From Leucocoprinus leucothites (taxonomy: Eukaryota; Basidiomycota; Agaricomycetes; Agaricales; Agaricaceae): 64,000 bases of DNA. Every line of letters starts with the position of its first letter. Positions within the stretch are counted from its first letter, which is position 1. The stretch covers positions 806,001-870,000 of the forward strand of contig JAACJO010000001.1 in assembly GCA_013368445.1 (NCBI GenBank), read 5' to 3'. Below are positions 28,190 to 39,238 of the stretch, in pieces. The notes below the pieces were generated by a model that was not told the origin of the DNA, did no database searches, and saw only the letters and a list, made by a program, of their open reading frames with translations. Position numbers and translations under genes: made by a program.

Positions 28190-29436
28190 ATGTCAACAAT
28201 TTCACTATCCAAAGCCGAGAAGTCCTACATTACAGCAGGACTCAAGCAATCCGTACCCCAGCGCACAGATGGCAGGAATCTCACAGACTACAGGTCTATT
28301 GCTCTCGAAACTGGCGTTGCGCCTGTCGCAAACGGATCAGCGCGCCTTTGCATAGGCCGGAATTTGAATGATAACGGCGGAGGAACAGAAATCATTGCTG
28401 CAACAAAACTTGAGGTTGAGACGATATCAATAGATGAATCGAGTGAAGGAAGGGAGGGTGGTCGATTCGTCGTCAACGTGTCTTGGTAGGTACGCCTTCC
28501 GTGTTCGAAATTGCTTAGAGAATATGTACTGATCATTATATTAACAGTTCACCAGCTGCATACCCACACCTGACACAGATAGCGCTAGAAGATCTCCAAC
28601 ACGATTTGACAACAATACTCCATACTACAATTACACATCCAACCCTACATCCAAAGAACCTTATCATTCTCCCTCGCAAAAAATCCTGGCTCCTCCATCT
28701 CGATCTGTTGATCCTCGCTGATGCAGGAAACACGCTCGACGCGTTATTCCTTGCAGCTCGCGCTGCGCTTTGGGATACAAAAGTTCCGAGAACCCGCAGC
28801 GTCGAATACAAAGCCCCAAAAAGCAACGTCAAAGATGAAACAGGTTTCGCGGGCGCTAATACCACGGTTGAAGGTGGAGACATGGACGTCGACGAGACAG
28901 CTCCTAGTGGTTTTGATACGCGCAGCCAAGCCAGGCGTGCAACTGATTTCGAGTTGCCTGATTACTGGGACGAAGGAGAGAACTTGGACGGCAGAGATAG
29001 ATGGCCGGTGGGCGTCACGCTGAATCTGGTGTGTAAACTGTCATGGCCTGTCGCATTTATTTATCAGTATGTCGATTTTGCATTTGTCAGACACCGCCAG
29101 TCCATTTTCTCGATGCAACCCTTCAGGAAGAGGCGGCTGTTCCATTACGGTTTCTCCTCGTATTCTCTTTTTCCTCGCCCTCGAACACACCAACTCTACA
29201 AGGGATAAGAACACTAGGAGGAGGCGAAGTATCCCTATCACAAATTAAAGATCTCACAGAAGTATGCCTCTCGGTCTGCTTTTAAAACACCTAATAGCTG
29301 AAACTGATTTTCCTAATATTAGGCTGGCCAAAATTACGCCAATGAGCTTTACACAGCCCTGAATGCCAAACTCAAGGATGAGGATATCCGACGAACACAG
29401 ATAGCTCAAGAGAGGTTTGCAGCCACCAGACGGTGA
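28190..29436 (+). CDS. RRP42: Exosome core subunit RRP42 (EXOSC7-like)
   Basis: RNase PH-like ring subunit of the RNA exosome, for 3'-5' RNA processing and decay. Four exons (28190-28485, 28547-29028, 29091-29261, 29323-29436) join in frame to about 350 aa. Starts MSTISLSKAEKSYITAGL. Landmarks are VPQRTDGRNLTDYRSIALE, ARLCIGRNLND..GTEIIAATKLEVE, the second half of the fold LHLDLLILADAGNTLDALFLAA, then TLNL joined to TPPVHFLDATLQEEAAVP, and a short C-terminal helix ending RFAATRR. As in other eukaryotic ring subunits, catalytic residues are not expected. The start is the first ATG giving the conserved N-terminus; an upstream in-frame ATG at 28118 would add a non-conserved stretch. Confidence 0.92.
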
Positions 29437-30215
29437 ATGCACCATGCTTGGACATATGGTTAGAGTTGCATGTTGGAGCTTTAGGTGCAGCTCATCGTGT
29501 GCATTTTTACTGCGAACACGGTTTATCTTTTGGTGTTCTCTAATGGGCATATCTTAACCATTTACTGTTGTTAAGGGATAGCCAAGCCCGATGAGGGTAC
29601 AAATCGAACCCACTCTAACTTTCGTTGATCATTTCCGCTATTTTTAATGATCTCACAGAAACTACACGACCTCAGACTAACCCTGATCGATTCTTCTAAT
29701 CAGCCGACGATTTCCGCTGTCGTACTATAAATGCGTGGAGACTTTCCTTCTCATGCCACACAGCCTAGGCAGCCGTCAAATTTGAACTTCAACTTACGCG
29801 CGGGCTTGTGCCCCGCGAATAAACAGATACAGGGTCATGAAGGGAATTAGCGACGAAATATACAGGATTCATGCACACTAATTGGCATTTAATGTTCTAC
29901 CAACCAAGGAACATTGAAATAAGCTTGACAGTGATGCATCGCCACTGCCCTTGATGTTTGTGCAAGTCTATTATCCTTTTCTGTCCAAGTGTCTGATGTC
30001 GAGAGAAAGGTTTTTCACAGGCCGATATTTTAGAACTCTCGAATAATTGACTAGTTTAATTCGGGGAGCCACATCTACCCGAAGTACCAGGTCAGAATTA
30101 ATCGTCAGAATATCCAAGCTAAATCGTCTCTGCTGTTTGGAAACCATCACCGCAGCACTCTCGACTCTAGCGCCTCCGGATGTAAAGGAACCAAAAGACT
30201 CCCACCGGATACACC
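29437..30215. repeat. Upstream region of array gene 1, duplicated before gene 3
   Basis: No gene. Segments match the region before array gene 3: TATTATCCTTTTCTGTCC (about 29968-29985) against TATTATCCTTTTATGTCC (about 34465-34482), each followed by TTTTCACAGGC about 45 bp later, and CTATAAATGC (29725-29734) against CTATAAATGC near 34237. So the duplication that made the genes carried at least 450 bp of upstream DNA. Confidence 0.65.
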
Positions 30216-30234
30216 TATGACATTGATACTGATA
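30216..30234 (+). promoter_or_regulatory. Conserved upstream element of array gene 1
   Basis: TATGACATTGATACTGAT, about 120 bp before the ATG. Near-identical elements sit before array genes 2 (32455) and 3 (34712) at a similar distance. It is conserved by duplication and possibly by function. Confidence 0.55.
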
Positions 30235-30351
30235 GTCCCGGGACTACTCCAGAAATAGAGAGCCCCATTCGGTGGTTCTCTTAAACTCTCCGAAGACACG
30301 CTTTCTTTTAGCTCGTATTTTGCTCCCCACACCTTCTCTTGTTCATAGTTC

Positions 30352-31606
30352 ATGGTTTCACCCGCGCCAGTACGAGTAGCAGGAGGCCTGCCGGCCACCC
30401 CAGACCTAGTGGTAGCATCTACCTTTGCTGGTGCTCTTGCACTTGGAGTCTACCTCTCGACTTTGGCATTCACTTTCCGGTGGTTACTGTTCTCGGACGA
30501 AGGGTGGCACAAGAGGAAGGTCATTAATTGGCCAATGGTTTTTGTGACAGCTTTTATATTCGTATTGACCGTCGCATATTCGGCGTTGGACCTTAAGGGC
30601 ACTATGGACGCGGTGCATCTTTTGATGACTGACCCTGGGAAGGTATACACGAGTCCGATGTGGTCGAATATCTGCAAGGTATGGATAGCTATGGAATTTT
30701 GAATCCGGAAACAAGTACTTAACTCAGACGCCATTCAAAGTGTATGTTTGCCAACTCGATAGCGCTCGCAGCCGACCTAGTCCTCGTATGCTTTCTTCAA
30801 ATTCTGCCCAAATTTTATTGGATTTGATCCCACTCTTAGATGTACCGCTGCTTTACTGTTTACGCCGGTCACTTTACTGTTATCGCTCTTCCGTGCCTGC
30901 TCTGGATTGGAGGAGTAGTGTGTACGGGATTACAGATGTACCTACAGATTGCTCATTTGCATAACCCGAACCTAGGCCCATACGTCTGGGCAAAGATCAA
31001 TATGTCCGTCGGTCCAGGGATCGTACTCATTCCGTTCTGGGGGTCCACGTCACTCCTCAACATTTACTGCACCTGTAGGCGCAATTTCTCCAATCTCCGA
31101 GATGTTTGTTGACAGATATGTGATGTCCAGTCATGTTACTTCGGAGGATACGTCGCGCAGCCCGGGAATCGGTAGCTTCCGCTTCAGGTGAACAGTTCCG
31201 TTTTGTCGCAAGGAGTATCATGGAATCGGGCATCATTTATATGACAATCTCCCTTGCCCATTTCTTTGTTTGGTTTGGATACAACAACCTTGCGGTAAAA
31301 GTAATCAGCGTTCTTGTGAGTTCTGTCTTTGTTCGGATTCGCTTTGCGTCATACTGAGTGCCTGGGTAGAATGTTCCCCTGATTGGGATTGCTTTTAACC
31401 TCATCCTGATCCGCGCTGCTCATGGGAGGATGCAGGACTTCGATGACCAACGAGTAGGAGAGTTTACCTCGGTCGAATTCAGTCGAGATACTGCTCTTAC
31501 TCTTGATATTCGACCTGAGCTTAAGCAGCTCGAGGTAGAGAGTGACTCTAGTAGGCCTTCAAGTTCACGGATTGATGACGAAAGTATGACTCGCCCTCAA
31601 AGGTAG
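30352..31606 (+). CDS. Multi-pass membrane protein, array gene 1
   Basis: First of four tandem paralogs. Exons 30352-30678, 30741-30785, 30840-31074, 31131-31315 and 31370-31606 join to 342 aa. About seven hydrophobic spans: GALALGVYLSTLAFTFRWLL, VFVTAFIFVLTVAYSAL, a short ANSIALAADLVL exon, VIALPCLLWIGGVVCTGL, GPGIVLIPFWGSTSLLNIY, and ESGIIYMTISLAHFFVWFGY. The YRCFTVYAG motif at a helix end and the SGIIYMTISL segment resemble a large agaricomycete family of uncharacterised seven-span proteins. The C-terminal tail is hydrophilic and serine-rich, and is 14 residues longer than in genes 2 and 3. No ligand, partner or enzyme motif is visible, so any receptor role is only a guess from topology. 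Confidence 0.85.
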
Positions 31607-32454
31607 TTCATCCGAAGTGCAATGTATCGTATCAATGTGTCGTTGTTAAGTTAGGTAGTATAAATTTCGCCTTGCAGTTAGCAGACATTTAGGCTGAGCT
31701 ATCACCCATACGAGTACTTTTACGAATTTGTGTATATATCATGCTTTTACAGTGATTTTATTCCATGAAAATACTCCTTTTCCCGTGTCCCAAACAGGCT
31801 CCTATGAAGAAGGACTACATAAGGCTACTCCATGTGCTTGAGCTTTTCAGAGATTCCCCTGGAGCTTTGCGGACCGAACCCTGCATATGCACCCTCGAGT
31901 TTTCGAGGATCATTGTCAAGCATGCACAAATTCCTAATACGCAAGAGGCGAGATTCAAGGCCATGAGGAAGCAACTTTCATTTTGTCTCTTTACACGGAA
32001 CGGAAGTTATCATCCTTCTCAGCTTGATCGAATCACCTACTCTTCACGCCTTCATGTGCCGTTTCAGCTGGTGTTCCTCTACTAGACAAAGATGGACTTC
32101 TCCTCCCTTGTCAGTTGGCACCAAGCAGATGCGAAGAATACGGAAACAGACATGATTACCCGTGGCAAATGGTCATGATGCAAGGTAATTAATAGCTTTG
32201 ATAATCATGTAGTTCTTCTCTCGTTCCTTGCGCAGGTTTCTGATCTTAAGAGCAGGTTTCCCGCATGACAATCCATCAAATCGCTCGAGAATCACGCTCG
32301 CCCCACCATTGAAATTCCGAGTACAGGTATAAAGAAACGATTATGAAACGATTATTTTATGCTGTCTAGAGGATGTTAGTATGCACAGCCTTGGCTGTAC
32401 CGTGTTCGGGCGCAATGTGTGGAACAGATTCTCGTCGACACGTCTATGACATTG
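31607..32454. other. Intergenic, array genes 1-2
   Basis: Holds an ATG-started frame of 106 codons (31765-32085) with no recognisable family and no hydrophobic pattern. I do not call it a gene. The rest is promoter DNA of array gene 2. Confidence 0.4.
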
Positions 32455-32472
32455 ACAGCGATGCCAATCCCA
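32455..32472 (+). promoter_or_regulatory. Conserved upstream element of array gene 2
   Basis: TATGACATTGACAGCGAT, about 90 bp before the ATG; counterpart of the elements at 30216 and 34712. Confidence 0.5.
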
Positions 32473-32560
32473 AGATCATTCCAAATATATCGATCCATTC
32501 ATAGTTTTAACTAAACCACAGGCACACTTCTCTTCCGTGTGCCTACCTACCCACCCCACA

Positions 32561-33766
32561 ATGGCTTTGCCTGCACCGACACGAGTAGCAGGAGGTATTC
32601 CTGCTACTCCGGACAAAATGGTTGCAGTTGTGTTTACTGGCGCTCTCGCTCTGGGAATCTACCTTTCCACTCTAGTATTCACTGTCCGGTGGCTACTCTT
32701 TTCGGATGAAGGATGGAACAGGAGGAGGGTCATCAATTGGCCAATGGTTTTTGTGACGGCTTTTATCTCCGTTTCGGCCATCACATACTCAGCCTTGGAC
32801 CTCAAGAACGTTATGGACGAGGTTCGGCTGACGATGATGAAACCTGGAATTATGTATGTCGAACCAATGTGGCTGAATATCTGCAAGGTAGTGTAAATGA
32901 TACTTGATCATATTGATCTAACAGTTCCGACACTACTTACATCTAGTGCACGCTTGCCAACTCGATAGCACTCTCCGCTGATCTTGTCCTGGTATGTCTT
33001 ACTGATACCTTCTATCAGGTAGATCATGTTTTGACGCTGTTCTTCAGATATACCGCTGCTATGCCGTGTATGGTGATAGCATCGCCGTGGTCGCTTTTCC
33101 GTGCCTCCTCTGGATCGCTGGTGTAGCTTGTACAGGTCTTCAGATGTACCTGCAAATTGCTCATATACATAACCCGAACTTGGGCCCATACGTCTGGGCA
33201 AAAGTAAACATGACAACTGGTCCAGGGATTGTACTTATACCATTCTGGGGATCCACGACGGTTCTGAATATGTATTGTACCTGTGAGCTCAATTTCGAAT
33301 TTACTGTTGGAGTATGCGTGTTGATCAAGGTCTAGTCATGTTACTTCGGCGTATCCGCCAAGCAGCCCGAGAATCGGGTCTCACTGTTTCTGGCAAGCAA
33401 TTTCGTTTCATTGCACGAGGCATTACGGAATCGGGCATAATCTACATGTCAATCTCGCTTGCACATTTTATCGTTTGGTTCACATATAATAATTTAGCAA
33501 TGAAGACCATTGGAGTTCTCGTGAGTTTTCTTATTCGACTCCTATTTTTTGTCGTGGCTGACACTGTACAGAATGTTCCGTTTATTGGTATAGCTTTTAA
33601 CCTCATCCTGATTCGTGCTGCTCGTAGGAGGATGCAGGGCTTTGATGATAAGCCAGCGGGAGAGTTTACTTCGATTAATTTCAGTCAAAATGCTGTCCTT
33701 ACACTTGATATTCGACCCGAGCACAAGGAGCTGTATAGAGAGAGTGGAGGCTCTAGTTTAGCTTAG
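32561..33766 (+). CDS. Multi-pass membrane protein, array gene 2
   Basis: Exons 32561-32887, 32947-32991, 33048-33282, 33336-33520 and 33572-33766 join in frame to 328 aa. The first four exon lengths (327, 45, 235, 185) are identical to those of genes 1 and 3. Starts MALPAPTRVAGGIPATPDK; an in-frame ATG at 32537 would add eight residues not shared with the paralogs, so 32561 is preferred. The IYRCYAVYGD motif, LQMYLQIAHIHNPNLGPYVW and the FNLILIRAARRRMQGFDD tail helix are all present. It shares the unknown function of the array. Confidence 0.87.
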
Positions 33767-34711
33767 TCTATCTCTAAGTTTATTTAATTGTGCATTACTT
33801 GCTTATGTTTGACCGGCCCGCCGCCGTGTGCGAGGGACTGGGAAAGAGTCTGTGCAACGTTGAAATTTTGAAACATCGACGACCCAATAAAACCCTTATT
33901 TTACCCTTGCGTTGGGATAGAAAATACCCAAATGTCCTCAGTCTCGTTGAGTTACCTATCCCTCGTGGGCCGTCCCGTTCACCTTTCTCATTGCGAAATA
34001 GCTTATCTTTGTGTCTTTGCTTTTGAGCGTCTCATAAGAGTCATAACCACACTCTGTCTGTCAAATCTGTTATTGACATAGCCAAGGCTGATGGAGATGC
34101 AAGAATGACCTGGAGAAGTCCGACCTGTTCTCACTTTTGATTTCTTGATCTTACTTTCCGGGTGTTACAGTGTCACAGGGCCTCTCGCTACTTTCGATCA
34201 TCTCTTATGGTTAGTTGATAATGCCTGTTGTTGTGCTATAAATGCTGATAGTACTTTTTTTGGCGGGCAGATAGTCACGGACAAGAACACAAGTGCTCAT
34301 CTCCGCCCACGTAACAAACGAACGGATACTCGACCAGATATTAAGGGAACCATACACACCACCTGTTGGTGAATGTTTTTCATAGGTTATGGAGGGAACC
34401 CGAAATAAGTTTGAGATATGATGTAATGCCACCAATCAATCGTCCTGATGAAGTTCGTGTAAGTATATTATCCTTTTATGTCCGAATATCTGACTTCGTG
34501 GGCGGTATTTTCACAGGCTAGTCTTTCGGATCTCCCAAGCAAATCGTCCAGTTTATCGTCGAGCTACGCCTTTACCAAAGTCTTGGGCTTAGACACGAGC
34601 ACAAAACCGAAGTTCAAAACCCTGATATAAGCTTCCTTCTGTTGCCTAGAGGTAGTCACTGCTCCACCCATCCCCGGGTGTAAAATGACGAACAGACCCA
34701 ATCGATCTCAT
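33767..34711. repeat. Upstream region of array gene 3, copy of that before gene 1
   Basis: No gene. Carries the counterparts of the blocks upstream of gene 1 (TATTATCCTTTTATGTCC at about 34465, TTTTCACAGGC at about 34508, CTATAAATGC at about 34237). The frame at 33790-34026 is not supported. Confidence 0.6.
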
Positions 34712-34730
34712 TATGACATTGACACTGATA
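34712..34730 (+). promoter_or_regulatory. Conserved upstream element of array gene 3
   Basis: TATGACATTGACACTGAT, about 125 bp before the ATG; best match to the gene 1 element, and the similarity continues almost to the start codon. Confidence 0.55.
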
Positions 34731-34855
34731 ATCCCAAAACCTCTCCGGAAATATACGGCCCCTTTTGCTGATTCTCTTATAACTCCTTCACCTTTCCGAG
34801 GTCACTTTTTTCAGCTCATGATCTGGGTTTCTTCCCTGTTTCTGCTCATAGCCCA

Positions 34856-36067
34856 ATGTCTTCTCCCACACCGACACGTGTGCCAGGCGGAATTCCAGCT
34901 ACTCCGGACAAAGTGGTGGCATCTGCGTTCACTGGTGCTCTCGCATTGGGAATCTACCTCTCTACCTTAGCATTTACTATCCGGTGGCTACTATTTTCTG
35001 ACGAAGGCTGGAGCAGGAGAAAGGTTGTAAATTGGTCAATGGTTTTTGTCACAGTTTTCATATTCGTCTGTACCATGGCGTATTCGGCATTGGACCTCAA
35101 GGCTACTATAGATGAAGTCCGTCTCTTGATGACTGACCCTGGGACAGCATACTCGACCCCGATGTGGCTGAATATCTGCAAAGTATAGTAGAAAATTTAA
35201 ATCCAATACTAAGTATTTGAACTCTGACACCACGCTTAGTGCTTTTTTGCCAACTCAGTCGCGCTTGCCGCAGACTCTGTCCTCGCATGTTTCTTCACCA
35301 CCTCTATTCAGATCATTTTTATTGATGTTACTTGTTAGATCTATCGCTGCTATGCTGTTTACGCTGATTGTCTCACTGTGATCGCTTTCCCATGTCTGCT
35401 CTGGATTGGTGGAATTACCTGTACAGTGTTACAGATGTACCTACAGATTGCCCATATGCATAACCCAAACTTAGGCCCGTACATCTGGGCAAAGGTCAAC
35501 ATGTCTATCGGCCCAGGGATTGTGCTCATACCATTCTGGGGGTCCACAACACTCCTCAATATCTACTGTACTTGTGAGCTCAGTTCTCGAAGAATTCAAA
35601 AATATCTATTAACAAATGGGTGGTGTTTAGTCATGTTACTTCGGAGGATACATCGTGCAGCCCGAGATTCCGATCCCTCCGTTGCTGGCGAACAGCTCCG
35701 TTTCATAGCACGGAGCATTACAGAGTCGGGCATAATCTACATGTCCACCTCTCTTGCCCACTTCTTTGTTGAGTTTACATATAGCAATCTGGCTGTGATG
35801 ATTGTCAGTGTTCTCGTGAGTTCTGTAGTATCAACTCAACCACACTCCGTGTCATACTGAGTGCCTGTTCAGAATATTCCCTTGATTGGGACTGCCTTCA
35901 ACCTCATCCTGATTCGTGCCGCTCACAGGAGAATGCAGGGCTTTGACGATAAGCCAGCGGGAGGGCTCACTCCAATCAACTCCAATCAAAATGCTGTTCT
36001 TACACTTGATATTCGACCTGAACATAAGGAGCCGGATGGAGAGAGCGGAGGCTCTAGCATAGCTTAG
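34856..36067 (+). CDS. Multi-pass membrane protein, array gene 3
   Basis: Exons 34856-35182, 35240-35284, 35339-35573, 35631-35815 and 35873-36067 join to 328 aa, the same exon lengths as gene 2. Starts MSSPTPTRVPGGIPATPDK. Intron 2 has a GC donor (exon CTC, then GCATGT) where genes 1 and 2 have GTATG; the acceptor TTAG is normal and the frame holds, so this is a GC-AG intron. The IYRCYAVYADC segment and SIGPGIVLIPFWGSTTLLN are present. The coding exons show no break. Confidence 0.86.
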
Positions 36068-37017
36068 TAAGTCGGTTAATGTATGTCCAGTCTCTCGTTT
36101 GCCTTTCTGGTATTTAATGGACCACAAGTCATACATATACGATAGTGCTTGATTAAATTTTGTGTCATTGAATATTTCTCTTGTCAGTACCACCACAACC
36201 TAGCCTGACTCAGTTTGAACTTGCCTCCTTGCGCGAGGTCACCTCGCAGGTCTATTTTGCGCTGGCACCTGGTTCAGGGTTTCTTGAGTTTGTAGTGCCT
36301 GTGACTATGGATGGCTGTGGCACACATACACAACATATCAATACTACGATACCGTGGTGATTGCATCTTGGGACCGTCAGTTCTGGATGTGACATAGACG
36401 GGTCTGCCGAAAGCAAGCAGTATCCCTATGACGCCATTTGAGGAGTACACAAATCAGAGCTCCTGGGATCGCCCTTTCAGCTTCTGGAAGTTATCATCTC
36501 GACCTGGGTGTTGTCAGTGATATCGAAGATGACCCCAACCTGGCGGGACATAACATCGCACGCTCCCTCACCTTCACAATAAAAACTCCTTGACAATCAT
36601 GATGCAATTCTCAGGCACGCATGGAAATAAGAGCCTAGTTGAATCTTTCTCGTCTGATATCCGATCTGCGTTGCTTAGTCAACTCGGGCTCATCAGATTC
36701 CGTCTCCTCACATCATGCACTGAGAAGTTTGCGGATCGGTGATTGGATTGATGCCAAACTTATTAGTTCGGATATTCACGCGGCAGTCCTCCGTTGTTTC
36801 CTTAAATCCATTGTTTAATTCCAGCATCAAGGTACGAATGAATGGGTGGTCCTGATCGTCGAGTACGTAGCAAGTTGAAAACATCATTCCTTGATGATCA
36901 ATTAATGATCCTTTGTAGTATTTAAACTGAGACCGGGTCAGCCTGTGCGCTCAAGAATCCCTCCGAGACTATTCACTCGTTCAAGATCCTCTTACTTTCC
37001 AAGAGTACTAATCTGAC
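36068..37017. other. Intergenic, array genes 3-4
   Basis: 950 bp with no supported gene. The TATGACATTGA element of genes 1-3 is not found in good form here; TGTGACATAGACGG near 36390 is the nearest. Gene 4 therefore seems to have a different upstream region. Confidence 0.4.
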
Positions 37018-38249
37018 ATGATTGCCGACCTAGATAAAAGAGTTTCCATCGTTTTTGCGGGAGCTCTGTCATTTGGTCTCTATGCTTCTACACTCTTGAT
37101 ATGCCTACGCTGGCTATTGTTTGTGGACGAAGGGTGGAAACTGCGCACGACGCGAAACATCAACTGGCCGATTGTCATCGTGACGCTTCTCATACTGGCC
37201 TGTAACCTGGCATACCTGATCGAGACTTTTGAGTGGACAAAGGTGGCCGTATGGCATGCAGTCCACTTCCCTGGAGTAAGTTACGACAAACCAGAGTGGA
37301 CAAGTATTGTCTCTGTGAGTAAATGTGCACCGAGCTCCGGACCTCATGATAGAGTTAATAGTACTAATAATCTGATTTAGTGCACTGTGGCAAACGCAAA
37401 TGTGCTTTTGGCCGATATTGTTCTGGTACTGGTGAACTAATTTCAAAGAAAGTCATGTATTAACGTCACCTCCAACAGATAATAAGGTGCTGGACTGTCT
37501 ATGGTGGGCGTGGCACTGCTGTCATTGTCTTCCCGTCCTTCCTATGGATCGGAGCACTTCTCTGCACCATTCTCCAGATCTATTTACAGATCGCTCATAC
37601 CATAGATCCCACCATTGGACCGTATTCATGGGCTTCCGTGAATATGAAAATGGGACCTGGCATTGTATTGATACCGTTTTGGATCTGTACTGTGGTCCTC
37701 AACGCTTATGTTGCAGGTAAGGAATATTTTGTGGTGTAATAGCAAGCGCTGTGCTTATTTGGTGAACGCTCGCAGTTATGCTAATCCGCCGGATCTATAA
37801 CACTGCTGAGCACTGCCGCTTCTCAACTTCAATAGAACACTTTCACTTCATTATCCATGTGATCGCTGAATCCGGGGTGCTCTATTTCTCAATCACCGTC
37901 GCCCATTTTTTGTCTTGGTTTGGTTCAGACAAATTCGCGACAGACATAATAAGCGTTTGGTAAGTGGGGAAGTTACCGTACTTGGGCAGAGGTCTCATAG
38001 GTTCTTCGCATTTATGATTACCAGAATGCACCGATCATAGGAGTCGCTTTTCACTGGTTTCTCATCCGCATCGCTCGGAGGAAAGCAGCGGAAAACGCGA
38101 GGGCATCATCTTCCAAAGAGGTGTCCACCCTCCACTTCAGGAAGTCAACCCGAGTACGATCCGAGGCAACCAGCGAAGATATTTCCAGCACGTCCTCTTC
38201 GATGGAAACTGCTATCGTCATAATGTATGTAGAACCACTTGTTCTGTGA
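37018..38249 (+). CDS. Multi-pass membrane protein, divergent array gene 4 (possible one-base slip)
   Basis: Exons 37018-37314, 37381-37425, 37479-37716, 37776-37959 and 38025-38249. Same architecture as genes 1-3 but clearly diverged: no PATPDK N-terminus (it starts MIADLDKRVSIVFAGALSFG), IIRCWTVYGGRG in place of YRCYAVY, LQIYLQIAHTIDPTIGPYSW, GPGIVLIPFWICTVVLNAY. Exon 4 is 184 nt where the paralogs have 185, so with the natural GTAAGT donor the join to exon 5 gives a stop. One more base beside the TTT at 37956-37958, or a weaker donor (GTTTGG at 37955), would keep it open. The serine-rich tail differs from its relatives. This is either a small sequence error or early decay. Confidence 0.7.
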
Positions 38250-38782
38250 AAGGGTTGTTTCTAATCTTTCACTCGCACACGCAAGTCCATCTAATTCTAC
38301 CAGCCCCACAGCCACGTTGAGCCATCATGACGAAACAAAGTCAGATTAAGTGACTGAAGTATGACCTTTAAATATTTTGCTCGCAGATATATACCTCAGC
38401 CCTCGGGCTAGTTAGGCCCCAGCGTATAGGCTGGGGAGAATATTCGATAGAAATTAGCTTGAGCTCGGTATTATTATTAAATTATTATTCGGCACTCAGC
38501 GCTGGGCGCTGAGCCCTGTTGTTGAGATATTACGAACGCGTTGGCCAGAAACAGCAGAGTCTGGCGACTAAAATCACCGAGTCAAAGCCGATTCTAGCTG
38601 GAATCTCAGGCTCGTTCAAGTGATTCCTTTCTCATATTGCTACAAACCAAAGCCAGGATGAGGTGCTCCTCGACGACCAGAGTTGGCCCGCTGAAAGGAG
38701 CTGCCAAAAGGATATCAGGTAATGCGTTCAGTGTTTTGGTGTGACGCTGTTTTTTTTAGGCTCGAAATTGCCTGGCCTTGCT
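38250..38782. other. Intergenic with three hairpins
   Basis: Downstream of array gene 4. The notable content is the hairpin cluster at 38398-38513, listed separately. No gene is supported. Confidence 0.4.
38398..38513. repeat. Cluster of three short perfect hairpins
   Basis: AGCCC-TC-GGGCT (38398-38409), CCCCAGC-GTATAG-GCTGGGG (38417-38436) and CTCAGCGC-TGG-GCGCTGAG (38495-38513) are exact inverted repeats within 116 bp. An AT-rich stretch lies between the second and third. CTCAGC also occurs at 38395. This could be the relic of a small foldback element or a 3'-end RNA structure. Confidence 0.55.
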
Positions 38783-39034
38783 TTAAAGGGCTACAGATTC
38801 GGAGGTTGTCCCGTTCGCGAGGTTCTGCTTGATGGTAATGCGGGGTAATGCAGGAGCTGTCAAGTGAGCGTCATTAAGGAACTGGAATACAGCAAAATTT
38901 TGGCAAAGATACACCACTACAGGTTCCAGACGTTCCGTCACTCCAAGGAATTGATTGGCCTTGGAATAAACGTGGACCCACTCGCCTTGTTCTAAATCTG
39001 GAAGAAGATAGCGGTAACCGGTGACGTCGGTCAT
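38783..39034 (-). CDS. Small hypothetical protein, uncertain
   Basis: An ATG-started frame of 83 codons, MTDVTGYRYLLPDLEQGEW to TTSESVAL. No family recognised, no membrane segment, no signal peptide. Its composition is protein-like (mixed, with aromatic and charged residues spread through). It is divergent from the gene at 39239 with 204 bp between ATGs. It may be real or chance. Confidence 0.25.
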   Translation of the reverse strand: MTDVTGYRYLLPDLEQGEWVHVYSKANQFLGVTERLEPVVVYLCQNFAVFQFLNDAHLTAPALPRITIKQNLANGTTSESVAL

Positions 39035-39238
39035 GAAGCCCTCAGTTGAATGATCAGCGGCTGAGTCGAGAGCCTCTCAGCTTTGGGCTTTAACGTTTTA
39101 ACTCTCGTGGTTACCACCTCTCTTCATCCGTTCAAGTCCTTCCCAGCCTAGAAACTACATTCTTTTTCTTATCTATTTTCTCCTCTCACACATTACGTTT
39201 GGGGAACCTATCCGTGGCTACTGGCCTATAGAGACAAG

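Noticed and set aside
31765..32085. ATG-started frame of 106 codons between array genes 1 and 2
   Set aside because: No family resemblance, no paralogous frame in the other intergenic regions, and no splice-linked extension.
30352..38249. Reading the four-gene array as mating-type pheromone receptors
   Set aside because: They have about seven spans, but no STE3-type sequence motifs are visible and no pheromone precursor (CaaX-ending short peptide) or homeodomain genes lie nearby.
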